Below are positions 39,215 to 49,512 of a stretch of 64,000 bases of DNA, one piece after another. Source of the stretch: Dermanyssus gallinae (taxonomy: Eukaryota; Arthropoda; Arachnida; Mesostigmata; Dermanyssidae); NCBI GenBank assembly GCA_003439945.1, contig QVRM01002473.1, positions 372,001-436,000 of the forward strand, written 5' to 3'. Under the pieces are notes generated by a model that ran no database searches, had not been told where the DNA came from, and saw only the letters and a list, made by a program, of their open reading frames with translations. Positions within the stretch are counted from its first letter, which is position 1; each line of letters starts with the position of its first letter. The position numbers and the translations under genes are program-made.

Positions 39215-39905
39215 GAGACCAGGGCGAGACCACTTCAAAAGTGTGCCCCGAACGGAGGCAGCGTTTCCACGTTGTATATCAAGATCCAGGCGTTGTTTAA
39301 AAAAGGACGATGACCTGTTATCACCGGATGACAGGTTTAACAAGGTTCAAACTTTGCGGATCAGCTGCTTGGTCCGAACGCCAGGGGCACCTAGGGTTTC
39401 AAACGCGAGAGGGCAAAATTCATGGGGATAGCCGATTGATGAGTATTTTCTCAACTTGTTAGTCTCCGCAAGGTGGGCTGCCTAACCAGCTTCGGATGCG
39501 CCGCCACCGACCATAGAAGGAGCTAAGGAGTCGGTAACGGTTGCATCCCAAACTAGCATTTTGCCTCGCTCGAATGGTGTGAGTGTCATACCATCTGGAC
39601 GTTTGCCATCCTCCGTGCAGAGACCTGGGGGTTCAAGAATGCACGGACGACCGCACGACCTAAGGGCTCTGCTAAAGGTCTCATTAATAGCGGCATGTCT
39701 CGAGCGTCGTCCTGCACTAATAATGCACGATAGTCCGTGATGTCCTTATCGACGGGGTGACCACATTGGCACCGATGAGGGCTACCTATATCTGCCCCTA
39801 GTCGTAAGCCTACTGCTATGCGAATCGACTCGTCATCAAGAAGGGTACCTATGGAGGCACTGGGAAGCGCGTGTAACCAGGCCCCTGAATCCTTGGCGGA
39901 ATAAT
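39215..39905 (-). pseudogene. Retroelement C-terminal domain (copy A)
   Basis: On the minus strand from 39905: [25 protein letters not shown]..., a Cys/His pair ([10 protein letters not shown]), then after a degraded stretch KLRKYSSIGYPHEFCPLAFE and near the end QRGNAASVRGTL. I recognise this as the stretch found behind reverse transcriptases in many invertebrate retroelement proteins. In intact relatives it also contains a KRPDG...WD pattern, degraded here. That pattern looks like a PD-(D/E)xK nuclease core, which is my inference. A second copy is at 47740-48560. Several stops and frame changes make it nonfunctional. The clade is uncertain. Confidence 0.65.
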
Positions 39906-40241
39906 ATCAATGAGAGTCCCACACTTGCATGCTTTTGCTTTGCTGCGACGTTACAGCGTTACAAATGTTCAGTATAGGAAGAATTGTCAACAACTGTTTT
40001 ATAGAGTCCCTACATGGTATATAAAACCTGCTCAAAAAGTATCACTTTCAATGAGTTTCAATGGCACAGATAATGGTCTCATAGCCACATTCTTATATTA
40101 AAATTGCGTTGCGCAAGAGGCGATGAGCATGAATATTCATTCACAAACAAGTCTTTGGCAAAAACTCTGCATTTCCGGTATAAATACTGTCTTGTCCGCA
40201 TTGACGAAACCTGATTGCGTAGACAACATTGCTTAGAAGCG

Positions 40242-40242
<1 letters not shown>
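39906..40242. other. No gene recognised
   Basis: Nothing supported before the next TA array. Confidence 0.35.

Positions 40243-40323
<81 letters not shown>
40243..40323. repeat. (TA)n microsatellite, 81 bp
   Basis: Perfect TA array. Confidence 0.98.
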
Positions 40324-40329
<6 letters not shown>

Positions 40330-42759
40330 AAAGTGCACTCAACAAGTGAAGGCGGTCGGTTGTAGGTGAGCCAAATCCACCGTTGTAAAGAACGGTTTAT
40401 AAAAAACAAGCTGGTGTGATAAACCGGGTGGTGCCCTAATCAGGCTATAACATTTTTTTTATTTTGTAATATGCACGAAGTCAAAAACAGTCAACAATTC
40501 GAGTAATGCGTTCTGAAAACCTTTGTTTTGAGGCATTTGTGAATACTGAGCACTCTTTGTATCTTTTAGCCTTGTTGGACATGATGCGGTCTGCTAACAC
40601 CATGAACCCGCTTTCAAAAAAGAGAAATCCAGAGTTCTTAGTACTTTTGGGAACACGAGATTATAAAACGGCGTCTTTGCACAGTAGGGTATTTGTCTAG
40701 ATTTAAGAAGACAACAATAGTGTGCGGGTTTGGACTTCTACGAACTCATTTTACTCGCCATCGAAACAATTTGTTGAGTTATTTTGCCGCAAGCGTTTAA
40801 GTATTCAAATTCCCACTGATATGTAGTGAGCTCGCTATAGCACTTGTAAGACATTCATTGTAGTTTCAAAAAAGCAGACTACTGCGAATCTTGAAAACCG
40901 AATTAGTGTCCTCTGCATCCATACGGCACGGTACTTCCCAAAATATATATCTTCCAGCATGCTAGCCCGCTAGTTTAGCCGCGAGAGCCCGCACAGCAGG
41001 CGGACATCTGGCTCTCTTGAACCGTCCTGTTGGGAGTGAGAAGGGTTCCACATCCCATCTCGAGCAGTGTGGCACTCCACTCTAGCGGATTAATATTAGC
41101 TCGCTGAGAGAAATTAAGCGGTGATAATCAAATGATTAAACTTAATGTCATTGTCATTTTAGATTAGGCGTGAGTGAACTTTTGCTGTTCGTTTGTCTTT
41201 ATTTGGCATGGACGTGATCAAAGGATTGATTTGACCTCCAAACCGCCTAAAACGTCGATAATAACGGATAGGACTAGGGCAGCGTACGATATTTTAGGCA
41301 TTTCAGTGCCGCATGATGCCCAACCGTTAGTTATTTGAGAACCCACATTTTCATTTAGTCGTTGCACTTCGAGATTTCCACGAGAGAGTAACTCGATAAG
41401 GAGGCTGCACACGAGCGATGGCAGTTGATATAATTGGCCACATTGGACAAGTTCAACCACACTCTATGTGCCTCCTATTGTTCCGTCCAGAATGGACGAC
41501 GTGGTTTAGTTTCTAACAGCCGCAGCATGAGATAGAAGTGTCAGCGTATGCCTCGCGGGACTTAGATGCTAAAAGCACTTCGGCTGAAGCAATTACGAAA
41601 ATTGTATTTGTTGTGCAAAAGGTGCGAAATTCTTCATTAATACGTTTTTTAGCAATTCTATTTTCTCGTAATGACACCATCTACCGAAAATGTTCTCCCA
41701 AGAATCCTTTTGTGACTTGAGTGATTATGTGTCCGTTTCAACACTCAATGCTTCAACTTAGGACGTAAATAATTAAATTGTCTAAGAGTAAAAAAATATA
41801 AAAGTTTACAGCCTCCGATGCTCTGCCACCGGGCATGGTGCTACTAAGAAACAAGAGTGAGCTTGAGAAATCTATTGTTCGATTCATGCTTTGCTCTCAT
41901 TGTTATAAGGTAAGAACACGAAATAATATTTTCGTGCTACCGTCAGAACTTTTCTGGATGGCTTTGATTTGGTCATTGATCTTCTCAATTTTTTTAGCTT
42001 TTCTTGTGAAAGACATCCATAGTCAGGGCGAAGGACAGCACTGTTAGAGTGTCCTAGAACAATCGCTTTTTTATTAGGTCATGTTTACTGTGGTTCTAAT
42101 AAAAGAAGGGATGATTTCGCCACCGAGCCACTTTGCTTGGCTTGCGTTTCCGTTGTTTTTTTGTTTAACGCTATACTTGGCGACCTCTGTTTCTGCAGTT
42201 TTATTTAAATTGAGACTAGTAGCACTAAAGCACTTCTGAGAATACAACGTCTTCTTAACACCAATCAATAACTCGGAACTGTTAAAATCAGAGCACTTAT
42301 ATAATTCCATATAATTAAAACTCTATAATTAAACCCGTTGCGTGGTACAGCGGAAGCAGTATTAGCACATTGCAGCAGGGACTGTTGCCATGGAGCTATA
42401 CACAAAGGACTGCTAGTTAGAACATTAGACAGGGTCATATTACCAATTTTCTTTTGCCAGACTAGATATTACCGCTCCACAGACCAACTTTCAACACATA
42501 CTAAAAGAACAAAAAGTTAACTCACAAGGAAATTGCGTGCATTCAGCCTTTAGCGTGTCCAGTTTTACGGCGTCATTACAATTTCATTCGTTGCCATTTC
42601 AGGAGATTGATTAAAGGAGCTCTCTGGAAAATCTCTATCAAAAGCTTTATTGTGTCTGGCGGTCTGGCTCTTCACAAGTGATTGAACAGATTTAGAGATG
42701 CTAACGCAGAGACTACCTGCTTTCTTAGAACTGCTGTGAGGGACTAAGAGAAGCAATAG
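40324..42759. other. No gene recognised
   Basis: Several frames of 60-80 codons, none with a recognisable domain. AT-rich. Confidence 0.4.
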
Positions 42760-43510
42760 ACCTAGCGCCAGTTGATATGCTTACGTTAGTGGACATTGCA
42801 CTCGTTACGGAGACTAAGCAGCGGGAGGAACTGCATATCGATCATATGCGAGGGCTCTACCAGTTGGCAGTTCTACCTGCGGGAGGCTGTGATAGACCAG
42901 TGGGTGGATTATCAATCTACTTACACAAACGTTTACCGCTGGTCCAATATGTGAGGAAGAACGATTTCTATGTGGGCCTTTGTCGATGAGGGTGAACATA
43001 GTCGTCTTCTACCCCCCCCCCCAAATTTTGACTCGGCAGAGGTCGCTGACACGGTGAGTTTTGGTATATAAGGTTTTGACTTGTCCATGCCAACCATCGC
43101 TGGTGGCGATTTCAATGCCCGTATTGATGGTGGGGCTAGTAACGATAAAGGAGAGGTGCGCTCAAGTTGATGGAATACTTTGGTCTGAGATGTGGAAATG
43201 CAAGCGAAGACCACACGTATATAGGTCAAAACGAAAGCAGCACTATTGACCTACTCTTTCACAACCTTGTCGACGGCAGCAGTACTTTTCCACTTCAATA
43301 TTGTTCCAAAGATGATTTATTCTTGAAAGTATGGGGACACCTCACTCGGGCAAATTTTGGTTTGTTTGAAAGGTGCTTCAAAATGTACATGAAGCGAGTG
43401 CTTTGCCTGTCAATGCGGGCAAGGGGCTGCTTTGTGAAGTTACTGTCAAGCTATGTACCGGTTGTTGAGATAATCCGATTGAGGTTGAAGACGCAGCGTA
43501 CAGTACCATA
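42760..43510 (+). pseudogene. LINE endonuclease (APE/EEP) domain remnant (copy 1)
   Basis: The plus strand encodes the endonuclease-exonuclease-phosphatase fold of a non-LTR retrotransposon. DIALVTETKQ (about 42795) is the block with the catalytic Glu. Then come GGLSIYLHKRLPLVQYVRKN, VNIVVFYPPPPNFDSAEV in a shifted frame around 43000, the diagnostic GDFNARID in another frame (about 43106-43129), and an S-x-x-x-I-D block (NESSTIDLLF) near the end. About 200 bp behind it, ANFGLFERCF may be the start of the linker to the reverse transcriptase. At least two frameshifts. The C-run at 43012-43021 may mark one shift. A homologous fragment with VNVAVFYSPPKFNFAEV lies at 48640-49115 on the minus strand. 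Confidence 0.85.
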
Positions 43511-43722
43511 AAGTTGAACAAGTCCGACGAGAGGTTGGAAACCTGGATATTTTCATCATGCATGGAAACCTGGATATTTTTATCACTCATGCCTCTCATC
43601 TCTGGTCTAGTTTTGCATGTGGCAATCGCCCCGTCTATACCAAATACATAGTTCATGACTATCATCATCTGGTCTGTTCAAATAAGAACTTCCACGAGAA
43701 GTACATGAAGTGCGTCTGTCGA

Positions 43723-43890
43723 CTGTGCTCTCAGGCGTGTACAAAGTATCATGCGTCTGCCTGCCTGGCCCTAGCAAAAAATCACTGCACTGCCTCTCGC
43801 GAATACCGTGCCGAGAACAACTGACGACGGTATAAGTGTCAATGTTCTATATAGACTCAATATAAGTGAAATACATAAGATAATGATGAT
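43723..43890 (+). mobile_element. Short retroposon (copy 2)
   Basis: A diverged copy of the 173-bp insert at 14256-14428 in the opposite orientation. It begins CTGTGCTCTCAGGCGTGTAC and shares 'gcctggccct' and 'atcactgcactgcctctc', with an A-rich end (gtgaaatacataagataatg). No target duplication seen. Confidence 0.8.
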
Positions 43891-43934
43891 TTAAGGAACT
43901 TACGCGCGTTTTGCGAGTTGTTTGTGCGTATGCA

Positions 43935-43990
43935 CATAGTAATTAAACACAACGTATCCGTAAGTAATTACATACGGTTATGGAATACCC
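43935..43990 (-). mobile_element. MITE terminus fragment
   Basis: Ends 'acatacggttatggaataccct' against a TA array. Its complement AGGGTATTCCATAACCGTAT matches the terminus of the palindromic element at 45206. Only about 55 bp remain. Confidence 0.7.
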
Positions 43991-44023
43991 TATATTTATA
44001 TATATAATATATATATATATATA
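43991..44023. repeat. (TA)n plus A-run
   Basis: An imperfect TA array between the MITE terminus and SINE A copy 2. Confidence 0.95.
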
Positions 44024-44222
44024 AAAAAAATTAACGTTTTTCCGTAAGGCTTATGCCCGTGTACGATTTTTTCATGTCATGGCTGATGTTTAATCCACTC
44101 CGGCAGCTACCTTGTCTAAATTGGAAACCATGCAAACCAATTTAAGAGTGGCCGGTCTGAGTCTCGAACCCAGGCCTCCCGAATGCAAGGCAAAGGCTTT
44201 GCCACTAAGCCATCTTGCTCGG

Positions 44223-44224
<2 letters not shown>
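44024..44224 (-). mobile_element. tRNA-derived SINE, family A (copy 2)
   Basis: Minus strand: GCCGAGCAAGATGGCTTAGT starts the tRNA-like head, with A box TGGCTTAGTGG, the TTGCATT anticodon-like region and B box GGTTCGAGACTC. The body matches 14458-14659. It is bordered by TA arrays on both sides. The A-tail side runs into TA/A sequence, so no target duplication can be defined. Confidence 0.85.

Positions 44225-44225
<1 letters not shown>

Positions 44226-44254
<29 letters not shown>
44226..44254. repeat. (TA)n microsatellite
   Basis: 29 bp of TA between SINE A and the palindromic MITE. Confidence 0.97.
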
Positions 44255-44256
<2 letters not shown>

Positions 44257-45206
44257 ATCTTCCATAACTGTTTGTAATTATTTTAAGGTTTAGTAGAACG
44301 CGGCAAGAAAATATGTTTCATAATGAAGAGTGGGGACGAAAACGTCTTGTTTAGAAGTCAAGATGAAATTTATAAAAACAAAGAAAAACGTTATTCTGCT
44401 TTTTCTCCTACATATTTGTGCAAAATCTACGCTTGCGTTAGAATCACTCAACGTATGAAGGAACCAGTTCTGCATAATCTAAATGACACCTGACGCAAGC
44501 TAGCGAAGCGCAAATATCCAGGTTAAGAAAAGTCATAAAAAGTCGATATGTCGTTATGCCTTAAGTTGACGTACGTGCGCTTTCGCGTGCAGAACCGTAC
44601 AATTTCAACGTCCATCATTTTCGTACGAAAAAGTGATGGCACTGCATTACGTAGTTACCGAGTAACTGAGCTGTTTCGGCAGCCATAGATGTTATGTTTT
44701 ACGTTAAAGCTTTCACCCTCTGCAAGTATGTAGGCCTTCTCTGTGGATATGGCTGCCAAGAAAGCTAAGTAATTCGGCACAAGAAAGCTTAGTAATTCGG
44801 CAACTACGTAACGCAGCATCATCATTTTGGTACGAACATTATAGGCGTTAAACTTGCTCTCGCCGCGATTTGCAATTGAGAACATTTTTGGTCATTATGG
44901 CAAAATTTTACAGTTCTGTATGCAAAAGCTTCAACGTAAGACATAACAACACATCGACTTTTTATGACTTCTTTTAACATGCCTACTCGCTTTTTGCTAG
45001 CTTGCATCTGGTGTCGTTCAGATTATGCAGAACACGCCGATATGATCGGTTTCTTCATACATTGACTGCTTGTACCGCAAACGTAGATTTTGCACAAACA
45101 TGTAAGAGAAAAAAGTCAGAACAACCTATTTTATAAATGTTATCCTCACTCTGGCCGAGTTCTACCAAACTTTATAATCAGTACATACGGTTATGGAAAA
45201 CCTTGA
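44255..45206. mobile_element. Long palindromic MITE / foldback element
   Basis: The left arm (44255 to about 44740) and the right arm (about 44750-45206) are inverted, diverged copies of one sequence. Blocks read on both arms include 'tccataac.gt.tgta', 'ggt(t)tagtagaac/ggtagaactcggc', 'tgcaaaatctacg', 'tgcataatctgaa/aaatgacacc', 'gtcataaaaagtcgat' and 'ttacgtagtt'. A third, single-arm copy is at 27676. The terminus resembles the mariner TIR at 6096 (ACAGG...TTCCATAA), suggesting a mariner-derived non-autonomous family. The middle has the 'agaaagctaagtaattcggca' duplication near 44758-44800. No coding capacity. Confidence 0.82.
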
Positions 45207-45226
45207 ATATATATATATATATATAT
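45207..45226. repeat. (TA)n microsatellite
   Basis: 20 bp of TA between the palindromic MITE and the R2-like fragment. Confidence 0.95.
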
Positions 45227-46319
45227 TTCCCCGCCTCCTATATAAACTGGTCTCCGGTCCCAGGCCATCTCACGCACTCCTTAGCGACCTAGATAAAGAG
45301 ATCAGAATGGTTGTTAAGTCGAAATGGCTTAAGCTCAAAAACTCGGTGCCGAACGCCTACCTGTACACGCACACAGCACACGGCGGTTTGGACATCCCCT
45401 GCCTCCAAACATTTATCCCTAGACTCGGCCTCTCCCGTCTGACAGCACTACACTCCACGCACCCTGGGGTCCAATGAATGCTAACCACCGAGCACTTCAA
45501 AAAAGACCTTGCGGAAACAACACTTCTTTGCGAGCACTTGGGAATCTCCATTGAGGCCGCTACACAATGGACCGATTACTGATCTCAACAACTAAACAAC
45601 ACGTTCGATAGGCACATTTTAAAAAAGCACACGAAACGCCCTTTGTACATCACTGGATTAAGGGTATGTCCTACCTATCTGGCAAGGAGTATTTAAACCT
45701 ATTAAAGCTCAGGATCAACGCACTACCAACGCGTGCCAGATTGGCCAGGGGACGCCCGGGCTACAACAAACGTTGTAGGCACGGGTGTCATGCGCCTGAG
45801 ACGTTGGCTCATGTCGCTCAGATGTGCGATACAACGCACAAACAAACTATAGAAAGACATAACGACGTCTGTGATTGCGTGGCGCGTCTTCTCCGTGAGA
45901 GGGGTCATGAGGTGGTTCGTGAGCGAGTATTCCGTCGACCGGGCGCACAGGGTCTAAAGCCCGACCTCGTCATAACAACACCAACCGAGATCTGGGTTTT
46001 AGATGCCGAGGTTTGCGGCCCGAACAGGGACCTCGCAAAAGCGCGGCAGAACAAGATCACAGAATATGACGTCGAGTTCCTAAGAGCGGCGCTCCCCGAC
46101 CCGCAAAAACCTCGCAGATTCGGATCCATCACTATCTCTATGAGTGGTGTATGGGACTCTGAAACTGCAAGTACGGTCTTGGGGCTCGGCGTCACGAAGA
46201 GGAATCTTATGGATCTTACCGTTTTAACGTTGCAAGGAACCTTAAGGATATACTGCTCGCACCGGCTCCATAAGAGCGGGGGCTACCATCAAGCAAGGAT
46301 ACGGACAGCTGATTCTTAA
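45227..46319 (+). pseudogene. R2-like ORF, C-terminal part (RT thumb, CCHC, RLE)
   Basis: The first frame (to a TGA at 45475-45477) carries the thumb region: LLSDLDKEIRMVV, then GGLDIPCLQTFIPRLGLSRL. The same frame continues after the stop to a second TGA near 45583 and needs a frameshift at about 45648 to enter the last frame (45666-46319, 217 codons). There a CCHC knuckle is at Cys37, Cys41, His49, Cys54. The restriction-like endonuclease core follows as KPD (Pro99-Asp100), a second Asp at 113 (WVLDAEV) and Lys130 in NKITEY. The endonuclease residues look intact although the gene as a whole is broken. A smaller diverged piece of the same region is at 53228-53396. Confidence 0.9.
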
Positions 46320-46417
46320 CCTCACGTGACACCTTTTTACCACAATTTTTATTAAGGCGAGCACTGCCGAGTGTGCAAACGTATTGTAAATGACTAATAA
46401 ATCATCACAATATTTTC
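45227..46417 (+). mobile_element. 5'-truncated R2-like retrotransposon
   Basis: The fragment covers the end of the reverse transcriptase and the restriction-like endonuclease domain plus about 95 bp of 3' UTR. It starts abruptly after a TA array and ends at another. R2 elements usually sit in 28S rDNA, but no rDNA is visible on either side, so this is an out-of-site, truncated insertion or a member of a related RLE clade. Confidence 0.88.
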
Positions 46418-46435
46418 TATATATATATATATATA
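46418..46435. repeat. (TA)n microsatellite
   Basis: 18 bp of TA at the point where the 3' ends of the R2-like element (plus) and the LINE remnant (minus) meet tail to tail. Confidence 0.95.
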
Positions 46436-47380
46436 ATGCACATCGGACGTCGTTGTTAAAGTCGTTGTTTTTGATGTAAGACTTATAAACCGACTACAAT
46501 CCTCTGTGGTTAATCTGTCTCTTGCCGGGGGTGGCCACAGTACTGTCTCCTTAAGAATAATCACTTCATCTCGTAATTTTCCATTAAGGCTGTTCAACTT
46601 TGTGCAGTGAAAATAAATTATGCTTGCTATAGCCAGGACTCTTGGTTCTTAAGGAGCGCCTCTACAAAGGCATGGTGTATCAGGGGACTTCCCAGTTTCC
46701 GTTCCAAGAGAGTAACTTTCGCTCAATGTTAAAAAAAGGCACAGAAAGGAAAAAGGCATTGACTTTATCTATCATCCAGAGTAGCCCAACTGGACTGCTC
46801 TCCACAGTTGGTTTCGCTTGTTTAGGGCTTCTCCTCCGCTGACTAGTAGTCCCTCCATCGTGAGGTTCATTGAGGTTTTCTACTCTTAGGTCCCTAAGAG
46901 CTAGTTATTTTACTCTTAGGTTCGTAAGAGACACCTAAAGAGGACGTGTATGGTTGTGTGGATGCTGAGCACCGTAGGTCTTTATACCTTGTCGAGGAGG
47001 CGACGTGTTGGAATTCTGGCAATCGTGCGCTCCTATAAGAGTGCAACATACATCTTGATGTTATCGACTACTGATACTAACAGACGGCGCCAAGAGTCGG
47101 TTGCTCCTTTTGCCTGCGGTAAAAGTTTTTGCAGCTACTAAGGCTTTGACAGTTTTGTTTGCTGCACAACGCACTAAAGTGACCCTATGAGAGCCCTACC
47201 CAAGATATTGCCCAGGTACTTAGCCATGGTCTTGGGCGTTACTGGGAGCCCTTTCAAGCGTATGGATACTACTTGATCACTTACTTCATTTATAATGACA
47301 TACATTTTTGGAAAAAAAATTAAAGCTAGCGTAATATGGTCCCATAACCTGTCAATACTATACATTTCCACGGAAAGATC
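46436..47380 (-). pseudogene. LINE ORF2 3' part (copy 2)
   Basis: Minus strand: PVTPKTMAKYLGNIL (KYLG at 47210-47221) is the block at the end of the reverse transcriptase in R1/jockey-like LINEs. Further down, 46500-46900 matches the LINE remnant at 562-1205 at the nucleotide level (for example 'gggggtggcc(a/g)cagtactgtct' and 'ggagcgcctctacaa'). Degraded by frameshifts. Two imperfect hairpins built on CTCTTAGG...CCTAAGAG lie at about 46880-46935. Confidence 0.65.
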
Positions 47381-47739
47381 TTAAGCATGAAGAGCCTCAT
47401 TATTGAGAAAACAGACAGTCGTCGGACATTGGCTACTTCCCCGTAAAGATAAACAAACGTTTTGTTTGTGTGCGCTGTAAATCGCTCTTTTGATCACGCT
47501 TAATAAATCCGAAAGCCAAGATACGGGAATAATTAACAGATAATCGTTATAAATACCATCGCCTAATGTTTGTGATCACCATGTGTTTCCTGTAACGGGA
47601 AAGAAATCCCTCTTCAAGAGTGACCGGAGGAACTCGCACGACTCCTTCACCCCGAAAAGTAAGCTGCTCCAGTTTTATTATGTGCTGAAGAATTAGACAC
47701 GTAACGAATAAATTAAATATTAGTTAGGTGACTCCCTGG

Positions 47740-48560
47740 CGATACGTCACCGAGCGGGTTTTAGATAAGCCTTTCTGCAGTCAAAGTCGTCCCGTCGAGC
47801 TTGCAGAAATGATGGTGCTCTTATTCCCGTTTGGCGCAAGAGCCCGAGCACGTCGCTGTGGGCTCGATAGCAGATCCGAAAGCGACCGATCTGATTCCTT
47901 TTGCCATAACCTTTTCTACTTCACTGCACTTTTCGTCGACTTCTCCAGGGGAAGTTTGTGCGTCTTTGGGCCAGGTCCTCTCCAGTGTCTCGAGTGCCAG
48001 CGTGTGAAAGTCGTGGGGGCAAGTAATACTGGCATACTTTCTGCACTTATTTGCCCCCGGCAACATAGCTGCGTGACCAGCACGTTCCGCTCCCGCACTG
48101 ACTATTGAAGGAGTTAATGAGTCAGCAACGGTTGCATCAGATGCTAGCATGCGACCCATCTCAAAGGACGTTAGTGTCAGTCCGTCCGATCGTTTTCCAT
48201 CATTCCTGCAGAGGCCAGGAGAGTCGATAATGCAAGGAAAGCCAGCAGATCTCAAGGCTCGGCTAAATATCCCGTTATAAGCTCCGTGATGGGCCCGACG
48301 ACCTGAGCTTAAGGCACAAGAGAGACCATAGTACACCTGTGGCCCCACTTAATTGCCGCATGTACATGGGTGGGAGAATACGAGAGCTGCCTCCAGGCCT
48401 AGCCCCGTACTTATCGGTAACAGTATCGTCATCTAGTAAAGTGCCTAAGTGAGGACTGGGCAGAGCCTGAAACCAGACCCCGGCGCCTTTTGCAAAGACC
48501 GCTATGTGTTTCATTGCAGGCCAGAGTGGCGGGCTGTGTCGGTCTCGCCGAACACCGGGA
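47740..48560 (-). pseudogene. Retroelement C-terminal domain (copy B)
   Basis: Minus strand: KGAGVWFQALPSPHLGTLLD, then after a frameshift SHPCTCGN (Cys pair), a TAA, YYGLSCALSSGRRAHHG, GIFSRALRSAGFP, and GLCRNDGKRSDGLTLTSFEM, the KRPDG-like core with Ser for Pro. Then come ADSLTPS and LALETLERTW. It is homologous to 39215-39905 and better preserved in the middle. The order in minus-strand direction places it behind the endonuclease fragment 48640-49115, so the two may be parts of one element that lost its reverse transcriptase. Confidence 0.68.
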
Positions 48561-48639
48561 ACATCGGTTGCGGCTAACACTGGTTAGCGTTTTTGGGCCG
48601 TTTTCTTGAGAAAATCGAAACCTTTAACTGCATGAATGA

Positions 48640-49115
48640 CAATGCTTGCTGTGGAACAACAAGTCGATAGTACTGCTTCCACTGCGACTCAAATAGGTGT
48701 AATCTTTACTCGCGTTCGCAGCAAGTCACCGGTGAACTTTCTCATCACTGCTCATTGGTGCCTTTGCAAGATTTGTGCTAATATTTTTCAATACTTGAAG
48801 CAGCACATCACCGTTACCATCGTCGGCTCTACAACCACTCCTGGAATTTAAGTCACCGCCGACGATACAGCATGGCCAGGATTAATCCTGAATCACTAAA
48901 GCTTACTGTCTCAGTACACCTCCGCGAAATTGAATTTGGGCGGGGAATAGAACACAGCGACGTTTACCCTCCCAGCAAATAGCACCGCGTAGTATTTATC
49001 TTTTCTGACGCATTGCGTCGGTAGTGGTAAGCTACCAGGCAGGTAGGTATATAGCCCACCCATAGATCTTTACCGGCCTATCGCAGGTAAGACAAGCGCA
49101 GGTGAAACCCCTGCA
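48640..49115 (-). pseudogene. LINE endonuclease (APE/EEP) domain remnant (copy 2)
   Basis: Minus strand: LPLPTQCVRKDKYYAVLFAG, then VNVAVFYSPPKFNFAEV, then GGDLNSR in place of GDFNAR, followed by DDGNGD. It aligns with the plus-strand copy at 42760. Stops and frame changes throughout. A 21-bp odd palindrome (49111-49131, arms CTGCATATCA) lies at its edge. Confidence 0.72.
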
Positions 49116-49307
49116 TATCAGTGATATGCAGTAAGCCCCGCTGAAATGTCTCCGCTCTTGAGTACAAAATCAACCAACTTAAAGGTGCTCCTGATTCCGC
49201 TTAGAAAGACGATAACAAAGTCGCCATCGTTTTTTCGGTCGTGGGTGCGGTGTCTCTGCTATCGGTGTTGCTGTTACCGTAACTGACAGCGTCGCTGTAT
49301 CACCATC
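49116..49307 (-). other. Probable upstream part of the same LINE
   Basis: Between the endonuclease fragment and the SINE B insertion. The minus strand reads TVTATPIAETPHPRPKKRW, low-complexity and basic, as expected for the ORF1/ORF2 junction of a LINE. No firm homology. Confidence 0.3.
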
Positions 49308-49512
49308 CGGTCGTTCCATTAAAAAAAAAATCCTTTAGGGGCTGACTTTCAGCCAAGATTTAACGTCCATGGGACTGCTTTTCGCATTGCTTCATAGACG
49401 GAACCCCATAAATACAAACGGTGGGGCTCGAACCCGCGCACCTATGTGTCTCCTCCGGTTGCGAGGCGCAGACGCATCCCACCACGCCATCGGGCTCGAC
49501 ACGGTCGTTCCA
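49308..49512 (-). mobile_element. tRNA-derived SINE, family B (copy 1) with target duplication
   Basis: CGGTCGTTCCA is repeated perfectly at 49308-49318 and 49502-49512, bracketing a minus-strand SINE (49319-49501). The head reads CCCGATGGCGTGGTGGGATG (A box), followed by a long variable-arm-like insert and B box GGTTCGAGCCC (49424-49434), as in Leu/Ser-type tRNAs. The body is followed by a perfect 6-bp hairpin GGCTGA-aag-TCAGCC (49340-49354) and a T10 run, an apparent Pol III terminator. It is inserted in LINE-like sequence. Copy 2 is at 52347-52514 in the opposite orientation. Confidence 0.92.

Noticed and set aside
44160..44222. Functional tRNA gene (also at 14600, 49430 and 52350)
   Set aside because: A and B boxes are present but the cloverleaf stems do not close, and each lies in a multicopy element with a SINE body.
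45227..46417. 28S rDNA context for the R2-like element
   Set aside because: Neither flank contains recognisable 28S sequence; both sides are TA arrays.
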